NCBI GenBank assembly: GCA_016209705.1
Contig: JACQVR010000036.1
Coordinates: 1-42,285 of the forward strand
Length of the DNA: 42,285 nucleotides
Source: Planctomycetota bacterium
GTDB lineage: Bacteria > Planctomycetota > MHYJ01 > JACPRB01
Direction: 5' to 3'
Below the pieces are notes generated by a model, which saw nothing but the letters and a program-made list of their open reading frames with translations, was not told where the DNA came from and did no database searches. Position 1 is the first letter of the stretch. The number at the start of each line of letters is the position of its first letter. This document shows, piece after piece, positions 34,846-42,285 of this stretch. The position numbers were made by a program, and so were the translations under genes.

Positions 34846-36198
34846 TCATTTACCGATGCAAAATCGCTCGAAGAGGCGCGTGAGGAGATCTTCATCCACC
34901 TGCCGCCCGGAAAGAGCGCCGAGGGCCTGCATCGCGGCACGGGCGTCCAACGCCGCCAGCTCGACGCCTCGATCCGCTCGCAACGCTCCGGCCGCCGCAT
35001 CCAAAGAGCGCACGGCTTCGCGAAGCAACGCCCTCTGCCGTCTCGGCAGGGCGAAGCGAGCCTCCGAACCGGCCGAGCCCCCCTTCCCCCACTCCGCCAG
35101 ACGGCGCCGCAACGCGTCCACCCCTTCTCCCGTCGTCCCCGAGACGATCTCCGGATCCGCCAGCGGCAGGCGAGACGCGATGCGCCGCGCCTCGTCCCAT
35201 CCCACGAGGTCCGCCTTGGTCACGACCGGGACCGACGACCGCGTCCAGGCGGCCGCCGCCGCGACCCGCTCCGGCGCCAAGGCGTCCACGACGACGATCC
35301 ACAGATCGGCCTGCCGCGCCGCGCGCTCCGCGCGCTGAGCGGCGATGCGGTCCAAGTCCGTCGGCGCGCGGCGATCGAAGAGGCCGGGGGCGTCCACGAT
35401 TTTCAGAGCCCCCAGCCGGCCTTCCAGCAGGTCGCGCGTCGTCCCGGGGATATCACTGGTCAGGGAGCGTCCGCCGACGAGGGCGTTGAAGAGCGTGGAC
35501 TTGCCCGCGTTGGGAGGTCCGACCAAGAAGGCCGTGGGCGCGTCCCACCCGAATTCCATCACGCGCGATTCCGCCAGAAGCCGAGCGGACTCGGCCCGCA
35601 GATCCGATACTCGCCGGAGCGCCTCGCCGGTGGGAAGCAGATCGATGTCCTGGTCCACGAAATCGATGGACGCCTCCAGATCGGCGCACAGGCTCAGGAG
35701 TCGGTCCTCCATCTCGTGAAGTCTCCGGGAGAAGGTCCCCTCCAGGAGAAGGCCGGCCGTACGCATTTCTTCGTCGGATGAGGCGCGGATGACGGCCAGA
35801 ACCGCTTCGGCCTGGATCAGGTCCAGACGTCCGTTCACGAAGGCCCGCCGCGTGAACTCACCGGGCTCCGCGGGCCGGGCTCCCGCCGAAATCAGCCGGT
35901 CCACCATGCGGCGGACCAGCGGCGGGCAGCCGGGGAGGTGAAATTCGACCACATCTTCGCGCGTATAGGAGCGAGGAGCCGGCATGGACCAGGCCTGACA
36001 CGGCACGAACATTCCGCCTCCGGGGATCCGCAGGAGATAGATTCCCCGGCGCCGCGGAACCGGGGCGAGCCGCCGAGAAACGGCGAACGCGCGGGCCCCG
36101 CTCAGTCGCACCACCGCGCGTTCCGATCCGCCCGGAGGAGAAGCGAGGGCCACGATCGTGTCGTCCGCCCCTTCCCTTCTCGAGCCAGCGTTCCTCAT
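34846..36198 (-). CDS. mnmE: tRNA modification GTPase MnmE
   Basis: 450 residues; with MnmG makes 5-(carboxymethylaminomethyl)uridine at the wobble position. N-terminal tetrahydrofolate-binding domain (DTIVALASPPGGSERAVVRLSG), G domain (GPPNAGKSTLFNAL, DIPGTTRD, DAPGLF, TKADL), and the hallmark C-terminal FCIGK. The family ends exactly there and the next codon is UGA (34846-34848), which proves that UGA works as a stop in this genome. Start chosen at ATG 36198. Confidence 0.95.
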   Translation of the reverse strand: MRNAGSRREGADDTIVALASPPGGSERAVVRLSGARAFAVSRRLAPVPRRRGIYLLRIPGGGMFVPCQAWSMPAPRSYTREDVVEFHLPGCPPLVRRMVDRLISAGARPAEPGEFTRRAFVNGRLDLIQAEAVLAVIRASSDEEMRTAGLLLEGTFSRRLHEMEDRLLSLCADLEASIDFVDQDIDLLPTGEALRRVSDLRAESARLLAESRVMEFGWDAPTAFLVGPPNAGKSTLFNALVGGRSLTSDIPGTTRDLLEGRLGALKIVDAPGLFDRRAPTDLDRIAAQRAERAARQADLWIVVVDALAPERVAAAAAWTRSSVPVVTKADLVGWDEARRIASRLPLADPEIVSGTTGEGVDALRRRLAEWGKGGSAGSEARFALPRRQRALLREAVRSLDAAAGALRADRGVELAALDARAAMQALGALSGRQVDEDLLTRLFERFCIGK

Positions 36199-36351
36199 AC
36201 GCGGTTCGGACCCCGGGGCGTCGGACAGGCGCACGAATCGATCGGCTGAAGAAAGGCCGGGGTCATAATTGTCGACGCCCCCCCGGCACAGGCAATCGTA
36301 CAAACCGGCGGGGAGCCGCCGTTCCAGAAGCGACCGCCGCAGGGGCGAGCG

Positions 36352-36879
36352 TCACTTCACGAAGCTTTTCAGCCGCTCCCGGGTCGTCTCGTCCAGGCTT
36401 TCGTACTTGACCGCCAAGCCGAACTCGTTCTCGTTGTCCGAAAACCGCACCACCCGGCAACGGACGCGGAACGGCTTTCCCTTGGGAGTCTCCACGTGGA
36501 CGTCCAGCTTGAAACGGTCCAGCGGCAGCGTCTGCTTGCGCGTCCGGAAGTTGCGCAGCAGCATGCCGGACAAGGACACCTCCTCGACATCCACGCCGCC
36601 CTCGTCGTACACCGTGTTCGTCCCGATGATGATCTGCACGCGCCCGACGATCGACGCCTTGCGCCGTATGCCCTCCCGGCGGTTGGACGAGATCAGGGCG
36701 GGATGAAGATATCCAAGTTCGCGCGCGGCTCGAAACACCTTCTTGACCGTCTCTTCGGCGAACGAGTCGCGCGTATCCTTGTTGAGAATGCGCGACACGG
36801 ACCCCTGATCGACCTTGCAGGCTTGCGCGATGTCCTCCTGCGTGACCCGACCCCGCCGGCTGACGCTTTCCGCTTTCAT
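36352..36879 (-). CDS. LacI-type HTH fused to a PilZ domain
   Basis: 175 residues. A LacI-like helix-turn-helix (RVTQEDIAQACKVDQGSVSRIL ... AARELGYLHPALI) at 10-65, then a PilZ-like domain at about 70-170: RREGIRR (RxxxR, c-di-GMP contact) and VEEVSLSGMLLR (near (D/N)xSxxG, Asp as Glu), ending GLAVKYESLDETTRERLKSF. The sugar-sensing domain of LacI proteins is absent. It would be a DNA-binding protein that reads c-di-GMP. It follows yidC after 17 nt with GGTGGAGG upstream of the start. Confidence 0.8.
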   Translation of the reverse strand: MKAESVSRRGRVTQEDIAQACKVDQGSVSRILNKDTRDSFAEETVKKVFRAARELGYLHPALISSNRREGIRRKASIVGRVQIIIGTNTVYDEGGVDVEEVSLSGMLLRNFRTRKQTLPLDRFKLDVHVETPKGKPFRVRCRVVRFSDNENEFGLAVKYESLDETTRERLKSFVK

Positions 36880-36896
36880 TCGATCCTCCACCTGAC

Positions 36897-38648
36897 CTAG
36901 ACGGACGCCGGCGCCTTCGATTTCGCCGGCAGAAAAAACTTGCGGATGATCTTTTGCTCCGCGATTCCCAGAAGCGAGTTGACGAAGAAATAGAGGCTGA
37001 CGCCGCTGGCGTACGAATAGCACAGCATCCCGAACACCACCGGCATGAACATCATCATCTTCTGCTGCGCCGCGACCTTGGGGTCCTGCGACCGAGGTGC
37101 CAGGTACGCCTGGAGGAACCAGGTTCCGGTCATAATGAGCGGCAGGAGATTGACCTCGCGCAGGTTGAACAGAACCAGCGGAATCGGCCGATCGAACGTG
37201 AAAAGCCGGTCCGGCTGCGACAGGTCGCGAATCCAGAAAATGAACGGCGATTGGCGAAAATCGAACGTCGTATCGAACACCGTGAACAGGGCGATCCAGA
37301 TCGGGAACTGGAGGAGGATCGGCAGGCACCCGGACAGCGGGTTCACGCCATGCTCCTTGAACAGTTTCATCTGCTCCTGGTTCATCTTCTGGGGATTGTC
37401 CCCATAGCGTTCCCGCAGCGCCGTCAACTTGGGTTGCAACTCCGTCATCCGCGCCATGGAAACCTGGCTCTTCTTGGAGAGCGGGAACAGCGCCAGGCGA
37501 ACCGCCAGCGTCGTCAGGATGATGGCGAACCCGTAGTTCCCCACGAGTCCATGGAACGCGTTGACGATCCAGAGAATCAGGGCTTCGATGGGCTTCAACA
37601 GTCCGCCCGTGCAGCCGGCGTCCAGGAAGCGTTCCGCGCCCCGCACCTCCCGCAGCTCCTTTTCCCGCAAGGGACCCAGAAACACCTGAAAGCGGCCGGA
37701 AAAGGGTGAAGCCCCGATCTCGAGTTCTTTCGAGAGAGCGTCCACCGCCAGCGCCTTCATGGGCTCCCCGCCGGCCGGGATCTGGCTTGTCGCCCTGAAC
37801 TCGAAGACCTTGAACCAGAAGCTCTCCGGTCCGTCCTCGGGATTGAACAAGGCGGCGAAGTACCGGTTCCGCAGTCCGAACCAATCCGGCGAGCGATCCG
37901 CCTCATCCTCCGGGACCGAAACTTTGATCGGCGCCCCTTCCTTGCGCGGCTCGTCGAGGGAGATGGTCTTCAGGGAATGCGCCCCTCCCGTCTTGAGCCC
38001 CACGCATCCGGCGCCGAAGCGTTCGTATTGGTAATGACCGTCGTGCGTCAATCCGGTGAACACGTGCCATCGAAACCGCACGCGAACGGGAGGAGCGTCC
38101 TTGCCACCGACATTGCGGATTCCCAAGAGAAGCCGCAGCGAATGGACGCCGGGGTCCAATCGGAACCGCTTCTCGATCACCAGGCCGTTGCGCATCTTGA
38201 ACGTGTAAGTCACGCCCTGGGGCGATTCCTCTGCGACCGTCCACGGGGTCCGAATCAAGTCGTCGTCCGAACCCTCCGCCTGCAAGGCCAGGTGGGGGAT
38301 GTCCTCATCGAATGGCCGCAACAGCGCGACGCGCTGATGCCCGTTCAACAGGACCGTCGCTTCCTCGATACCGGCGCCGCGATTCGTCAAGACGAAGACG
38401 ACGTGTTCATTGCTCACGGTGCTGGTCCGCTCCCGTTCCTCGGGTTGAACGGCCGGCTCCTCGGCGGGCTCGGCTGGGGCATCCTCCTGGGGTTTGGGCG
38501 CGCGCTCGGGTTCCGGCTCCGCCGGAGCCGGCCGTTCCGGCGCGGCCGGAGGCCGTGGCGGCGGCGGAAACATCCATTGATAGACGAAGTTCCACCCCAC
38601 GAACACGACGACGCACAAGACGACCAGAAGGGCAACGCGCTTTTCCAA
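36897..38648 (-). CDS. yidC: Membrane protein insertase YidC
   Basis: 583 residues. TM1 (LLVVLCVVVFVGWNFVYQWMF), a Pro/Ala/Glu-rich linker (28-75), the periplasmic beta domain, and the conserved five-helix core (GNYGFAIILTTLAVRLALFPL, Arg in the groove, PKLTALRERYG, GCLPILLQFPIWIALF, MMMFMPVVFG). Inserts membrane proteins alone or with SecYEG. Neighbours mnmE and the HTH-PilZ gene. Confidence 0.96.
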   Translation of the reverse strand: MEKRVALLVVLCVVVFVGWNFVYQWMFPPPPRPPAAPERPAPAEPEPERAPKPQEDAPAEPAEEPAVQPEERERTSTVSNEHVVFVLTNRGAGIEEATVLLNGHQRVALLRPFDEDIPHLALQAEGSDDDLIRTPWTVAEESPQGVTYTFKMRNGLVIEKRFRLDPGVHSLRLLLGIRNVGGKDAPPVRVRFRWHVFTGLTHDGHYQYERFGAGCVGLKTGGAHSLKTISLDEPRKEGAPIKVSVPEDEADRSPDWFGLRNRYFAALFNPEDGPESFWFKVFEFRATSQIPAGGEPMKALAVDALSKELEIGASPFSGRFQVFLGPLREKELREVRGAERFLDAGCTGGLLKPIEALILWIVNAFHGLVGNYGFAIILTTLAVRLALFPLSKKSQVSMARMTELQPKLTALRERYGDNPQKMNQEQMKLFKEHGVNPLSGCLPILLQFPIWIALFTVFDTTFDFRQSPFIFWIRDLSQPDRLFTFDRPIPLVLFNLREVNLLPLIMTGTWFLQAYLAPRSQDPKVAAQQKMMMFMPVVFGMLCYSYASGVSLYFFVNSLLGIAEQKIIRKFFLPAKSKAPASV

Positions 38649-38652
38649 ACCC

Positions 38653-38913
38653 TTACTTCCTTTCGTACTGGAATCTCTCTCCGCACCGCGGACACTGAAG
38701 CGCGTCCTCCGATTCCTTCCAGTCGCGGGATGCCGCGCACTTCGGGCACGGACGGGAAGCCTCGTCGATCAGCATGACGGGGATATCTTCCTTGACGGGA
38801 TAAATGAGGCCGCAGCTCCGATTCTGGCACACCAAGGTCTCGCCGTCCGGCCGAACGTCGGACTTGCACAGCGCGCAGACCAGGAGATCCAAAAGATCTT
38901 GAGGCAGGTTCAT
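38653..38913 (-). CDS. Trm112-like protein with an extra zinc ribbon
   Basis: 86 residues. The first 55 or so are a Trm112/UPF0434 domain (LLDLLVCALCKSDV ... LVCQNRSCGLIYPVKEDIPVMLIDEA). A second zinc ribbon follows (CPKCAASRDW ... LQCPRCGERFQY), which ordinary bacterial Trm112-like proteins lack. Start at ATG 38913 (GTGAGGACGTG upstream); it ends 4 nt before yidC. Confidence 0.8.
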   Translation of the reverse strand: MNLPQDLLDLLVCALCKSDVRPDGETLVCQNRSCGLIYPVKEDIPVMLIDEASRPCPKCAASRDWKESEDALQCPRCGERFQYERK

Positions 38914-39009
38914 CACGTCCTCACCTTGCATCCGGCGCGGCAAGGTACCGGCCGGTACCCATAAAGTCAAATAAATTATGCAGGAAATCGGGAGCGCCCG
39001 CAAGGGGCC

Positions 39010-40293
39010 TTAGCGCGCGCGCTCCAGCTTGATCGCCGATATGAGGCGCGTTTCCACCAGATCATGCGCCTGCACGGCGAGTGGAGCGACCGCCGTTTCG
39101 GGCACGGCGAACGCGACGGCGAACCCCTCCGGCCGGGCGAAATAACGCCGAACCGCATCCGGCGGCGGGGCGTCCGCCGCCGCCCCCCCCTCCCGCGGAC
39201 CGCTCGGCTCCAACGTCAGGAACCACGCCGGATCCGGCGGCCGCCACCCTCGGACCACGGACCCTTGATCCTCGGTCAGGTGAACCTCCAGAGACGTCGT
39301 GCGGGGAGCGGCGGCCCGAACGGGCTTGGCGAGGCGGCCGAAAAGAATTTCTCGCGGCCGCGTCTGGGACGATCGCGGTTCATGAAGGTTCGCGACGGCC
39401 CAGCCGTCGGAAGATTGATAGATCGCCTGGTGAACCTGCACCGTCAAGTCCCCTTTGGGAAATAGGACGGCGTATCCGAGCACGAACAGGGCGGAAGTTC
39501 CCACCAAAGCTCCCGCGAGCGTCCGGATGCCCAAACGCCTGGCCCACGTCACGAATCCCGCCACGAACAGGGAGAACGCATAGATCACCAGAAAAAGCAT
39601 CGCCGCGTCGCGCTTGAGTTCGGACCATGGGTCGGATCGCGCCAGGGGGGCCACGCGGGCGTCGATCGCTTCGAAGCGCACCGCGGGGGTCGCGATCCGC
39701 GGCCGATCCGTCCACACCGCGCCCCCCAGCGATCTCCAGAGGGAGAGGGACACTTCTCGGGCCCGCCGTTGCGACATCAGCACCGCATCCACGGCTTCGA
39801 AAGCGCCCATTCCGTCAGCCTCGTCCCAGCACGAGGATTCGGACGGAAAGGGCCTCAAGCGGTAGCGGCCGTCCGGCGGCTGAAGTTCGTGCGCGCGGAG
39901 TGAATCGACGCTTCCCCACGAGGGATCCACCAGGAGCAACAGTTCCTTCGGTCCGAGAAACTCCAGCCGTTCATCGAGTTTTCGCGTCGTGATGTCCCGC
40001 CCGCCGCGGTGCAGCGCGACCTCCACGCGCGCGTCCTCGTAAAGTGCGACGATGGGAAGCAGTATTTCGGACGTCCCCCCGGCGGGGACGCGGACATGAC
40101 GCGACACCGAAAAGCCGGCGTCGGCGCTCGCGCGCACGATGCCCTCGAATCCGGATGGGGCGCGAAGGCCGACACGAAGCGGGAGCCAACATCCGCTTCG
40201 CGCGGCGCCGCCGGTAATCGTGCGAACGTATTCCAGCGAAGGCTCGTCGTGGAGGGCCAGCGCCGCCAGAAGCACGAAGCGCACGGCGGCCAT
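39010..40293 (-). CDS. Membrane-anchored protein of unknown function
   Basis: 427 residues from ATG 40293. Short signal peptide (FVLLAALAL), a beta-rich extracytoplasmic domain to about 235, two TM helices (MLFLVIYAFSLFVAGFV and LAGALVGTSALFVLGYAVLF), and another extracytoplasmic domain. I do not recognise a family. It lies 11 nt after an ABC-2-like permease gene and may form a complex with it. Confidence 0.7.
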   Translation of the reverse strand: MAAVRFVLLAALALHDEPSLEYVRTITGGAARSGCWLPLRVGLRAPSGFEGIVRASADAGFSVSRHVRVPAGGTSEILLPIVALYEDARVEVALHRGGRDITTRKLDERLEFLGPKELLLLVDPSWGSVDSLRAHELQPPDGRYRLRPFPSESSCWDEADGMGAFEAVDAVLMSQRRAREVSLSLWRSLGGAVWTDRPRIATPAVRFEAIDARVAPLARSDPWSELKRDAAMLFLVIYAFSLFVAGFVTWARRLGIRTLAGALVGTSALFVLGYAVLFPKGDLTVQVHQAIYQSSDGWAVANLHEPRSSQTRPREILFGRLAKPVRAAAPRTTSLEVHLTEDQGSVVRGWRPPDPAWFLTLEPSGPREGGAAADAPPPDAVRRYFARPEGFAVAFAVPETAVAPLAVQAHDLVETRLISAIKLERAR

Positions 40294-40304
40294 TGTATCC
40301 GCCG

Positions 40305-40991
40305 TCAGGCGCGGGAGGAATCGGCGGGCGCCGGGGTTTTCAGAAAGGGCGCGGAGGCCAGAAGCAGGAGCGCGAGCGCTCCGTAGATCGCGCACGTTGC
40401 GGCGGGGGCCCAGCTCAAGGGGGCGCCGGGTCTCAGTTGGGCCGCGCTCCAGAAGGGAGAGAGGGCCGCGAGAAATGCCAGCGACGGACCTCCCGCGAAT
40501 TCACCGCTGAGATAATGGCAAAACGGAAGCAGCGCGGAACACACGAAGAAGCCGAGAAAATAGGAGGAAGTCGCCCGTCGCGGGCCGAGGATGAGGAACA
40601 CCGCCGCCGTGAAACACGCCAGCACGCCGACCAGAAGCAAGCCGAAGAAGAAGCGCAGGGTGCCGACATCGGCGAGATTCCGGCTCAACAAGGCCGCGGG
40701 CAGGGCGACGACGAACATGACGGCGACCTGGGAGAGCAACAGAGGGGTTTCCCCCAAGGTCCGCATCGGCTCATCGTCCTTCGCCGCCACGCACAATCGG
40801 GGGATGAAAAAAGGCCAGACGACCAAGATGAAAAAGATCTCGGATTCGACCAAACACGAGAACGCCCCCGGAGGATCGATCGCTCCCAGGCGGAACGGCA
40901 AGACGCCGCCGATGGCGATCAGCAAGGCGCCGCAGGTGAAGGCGGTCCACAGGAGATGAAGCGCGAGCGCGCGCGAAACGCTCAACCGCAT
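40305..40991 (-). CDS. ABC-2-like six-helix membrane protein
   Basis: 228 residues, six hydrophobic helices, short N-terminal cytoplasmic part and conserved-looking DEPMRTLGETPLLLSQV between helices 2 and 3, as in ABC-2-type permeases. No ATPase gene is adjacent. Substrate unknown. Overall layout: FtsQ-like gene, permease, membrane protein with 11-16 nt gaps, so one operon. Confidence 0.65.
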   Translation of the reverse strand: MRLSVSRALALHLLWTAFTCGALLIAIGGVLPFRLGAIDPPGAFSCLVESEIFFILVVWPFFIPRLCVAAKDDEPMRTLGETPLLLSQVAVMFVVALPAALLSRNLADVGTLRFFFGLLLVGVLACFTAAVFLILGPRRATSSYFLGFFVCSALLPFCHYLSGEFAGGPSLAFLAALSPFWSAAQLRPGAPLSWAPAATCAIYGALALLLLASAPFLKTPAPADSSRA

Positions 40992-41007
40992 CGGACGTCT
41001 CCGGAGG

Positions 41008-41940
41008 TCAACGCAGATCCCGGCCCAATCGATCTTCCCGCAACGTGCACCGCGGCGGTCCTTTCTGATGGATCTTGACGAGGCTCAATCCGTCGAGCTG
41101 GGGATAGTTTTCCGCCGCCATCCTCAAGTTGTCCAGTTTCTCGACCAGCGAAGGTTCGCCGTAACGCGCCCGAGACGGCGCCCGTCCCCACCAGATCCAC
41201 GCGCCGGCCCCGGCCTTCAAGGCCAGATCCGCCTGCCTCGCGTCGCGACGCCCGTCGAGGTTCGAAAGATCCAAGACATGCACGGCCAAAGCGCGCAGGA
41301 GAGGTTCTCTCTCGATCAGATCGGCCATCTCCAGCGCGATCTTGATTTCATCGCCGCCCCACGTCCCGCCCGGCGCCGGAACCCCCGCCGCCGTTCCGAC
41401 CACTTCCAAGGTGAAGGCGGGGCATTCCGCGTAATGACCCGGCAAACGCGTTCCCTCCCGATCGACCAGCACGACGCCGTTGGACTTGCGGACGGAAAGG
41501 CGCGGCCGCCGGGGTTCGAACCGGACCCGGAGTTGGTCGGGGAAGACCCGGTCCACGGCGGTCAGACGCCGGACCCAGGGATTCTGTTCGAAGGCGGCCG
41601 CGACCGTCCGGACCAGATCGGGATCGAAGAGCGACCGGCCGCCCACGTCCAGGAACACGTCGTTGTCGGACGAACGAGGATCGGCCCAGCGCGGAGCGAC
41701 GCGAATCCGGGCGGTGGCTCGGGGAACGAGAAACTGGGGCGAAGAGGTCACGTAGTGGTAGACGGCCCGGTGGACCAGAAGCACGATGAACGCCAGCGAG
41801 GCGACGGCGGTGACGATCATGGCCGCGGCGCCGGCCGTCTCGCGACGGGGAGCGAGTCGCGCGAACCAGGCGCGCAACGTTCGGCGGACGTCGAACGCTT
41901 GAATCCATTTCAAGAATCGGCCCGACCATCGACGCGACAT
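41008..41940 (-). CDS. FtsQ-like single-pass POTRA protein
   Basis: 310 residues. Short basic cytoplasmic tail, one TM helix (AAAMIVTAVASLAFIVLLVH), then a POTRA/FtsQ-like part: AFEQNPWVRRLTAVDRVFPDQLRVRFEPRRPRL... VDREGTRLPG. This order (NPWV, V.R.FP..L.V.., E..P....., ..D..G) is that of FtsQ/DivIB, which recruits the septal FtsBLI complex. There is no fts/mur gene in the window, so the name is provisional. Confidence 0.6.
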   Translation of the reverse strand: MSRRWSGRFLKWIQAFDVRRTLRAWFARLAPRRETAGAAAMIVTAVASLAFIVLLVHRAVYHYVTSSPQFLVPRATARIRVAPRWADPRSSDNDVFLDVGGRSLFDPDLVRTVAAAFEQNPWVRRLTAVDRVFPDQLRVRFEPRRPRLSVRKSNGVVLVDREGTRLPGHYAECPAFTLEVVGTAAGVPAPGGTWGGDEIKIALEMADLIEREPLLRALAVHVLDLSNLDGRRDARQADLALKAGAGAWIWWGRAPSRARYGEPSLVEKLDNLRMAAENYPQLDGLSLVKIHQKGPPRCTLREDRLGRDLR

Positions 41941-42241
41941 AGTCCCCCTGAACGCTCGGCGAGTGTCCAGAGGTATATCGACCGCGCCGCCGCCGCACTT
42001 GATGGGGATAACGAGAGAGGGGAAACCGTCCGTGCCGGCGAATTATTCAAGGGGATGCCGGGATACGAAGGATACAGGAGATAAGACTCCCGACGGAAGG
42101 CGGGAAATGTCTCGATAGCTGCACGATGCCGACGATCTCCTAGGAGCAATGCCCCTGAGCGAAGGGCGTATTATGAAAAAGGCCTCCGTATGCCGATAGA
42201 CCCTGTTGGAAGGCAAGGTCAGCATCGACAAGGAGGCTGTT
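41941..42241. other. Intergenic leader with hairpins
   Basis: Divergent gap before the last gene. It contains CTCCTAGGAG and GCCC-N9-GGGC hairpins near 42137-42170. I looked for known riboswitch motifs and did not find a convincing match. Confidence 0.35.
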
Positions 42242-42285
42242 ATGTCTCTCATCGGCAATACTCGCCAGGAACTTTCCCAACTCGC
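42242..42285 (+). CDS. Start of a gene cut by the window end
   Basis: ATG 42242 preceded by AAGGAGG 7 nt upstream, an excellent ribosome site; the first 14 codons read MSLIGNTRQELSQL. Too short to identify. Confidence 0.55.
   Translation, partial: MSLIGNTRQELSQL

Noticed and set aside
42080..42241. c-di-GMP riboswitch before the last gene
   Set aside because: Some hairpins are present but the conserved aptamer bases do not line up.
1..42285. CRISPR arrays and complete insertion sequences
   Set aside because: No regularly spaced repeats and no transposase-like frames were seen.

Overview
The window is a GC-rich bacterial chromosome segment from an organism with an outer membrane (RND efflux pump, TolC-type channel, beta-barrel protein). 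The style of several genes (a particular sigma-54 activator family, NHL and PQQ-propeller redox genes, a PGNWRA-type EF-P, an HTH-PilZ protein next to yidC) reminds me of Planctomycetota or a related lineage; this is an impression, not a phylogeny.

Left part (1-9.8 kb). After a 3' tRNA-Pro-like fragment (257-293) come a beta-barrel gene (+ strand) and, converging on it, a metal-efflux operon on the - strand: small secreted protein, Cys-rich secreted protein, TolC-like lipoprotein, CusB-like adaptor, CusA-like RND pump. The main result lies here. Three genes contain in-frame UGA codons, five in all, and never UAA or UAG. In CusB the two UGAs fall exactly where the families have metal-binding Cys: CPVU in the heavy-metal-binding domain and MFGUG in DUF3347. 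In the barrel gene they form a UPAU motif at the mature N-terminus. In the Cys-rich protein one UGA is followed by 85 open codons. Behind the CusB and Cys-rich UGAs sit perfect 7-8 bp hairpins with 3-nt loops GGA, GGU and GGC, 21-28 nt downstream, as expected for bacterial SECIS elements. UGA is still a normal stop elsewhere (mnmE ends CIGK-UGA). I read this as a selenoprotein-based metal (Cu/Hg-type) efflux system driven by a sigma-54 promoter (TGGCAT-N5-TTGC, 9739-9754).

Middle-left (9.8-17.9 kb) is a decaying region: a sigma-54 activator with its AAA+ core deleted, then a seven-gene redox operon (NHL protein, small Tat protein, NapG-like and NapH-like ferredoxins, a PQQ-propeller remnant, NuoE-NuoF fusion, NuoG/HoxU-like protein) in which four genes carry frameshifts or deletions.

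Middle (18-24.7 kb): DUF190 and crcB behind a fluoride riboswitch, a GT2 glycosyltransferase with a polysaccharide deacetylase, an atypical response regulator, then lipB, serA, efp and ndk. A two-gene AAA ATPase/DUF4276 module (24.9-26.7 kb) looks like a defence insert.

Right (26.8-42.3 kb) is core housekeeping on the - strand: smc, rsgA, an NrdD-like ATP-cone protein with nrdR, mnmE, an HTH-PilZ regulator, yidC, a Trm112-like zinc protein, two membrane proteins and an FtsQ-like protein. The window ends inside the first codons of a + strand gene.
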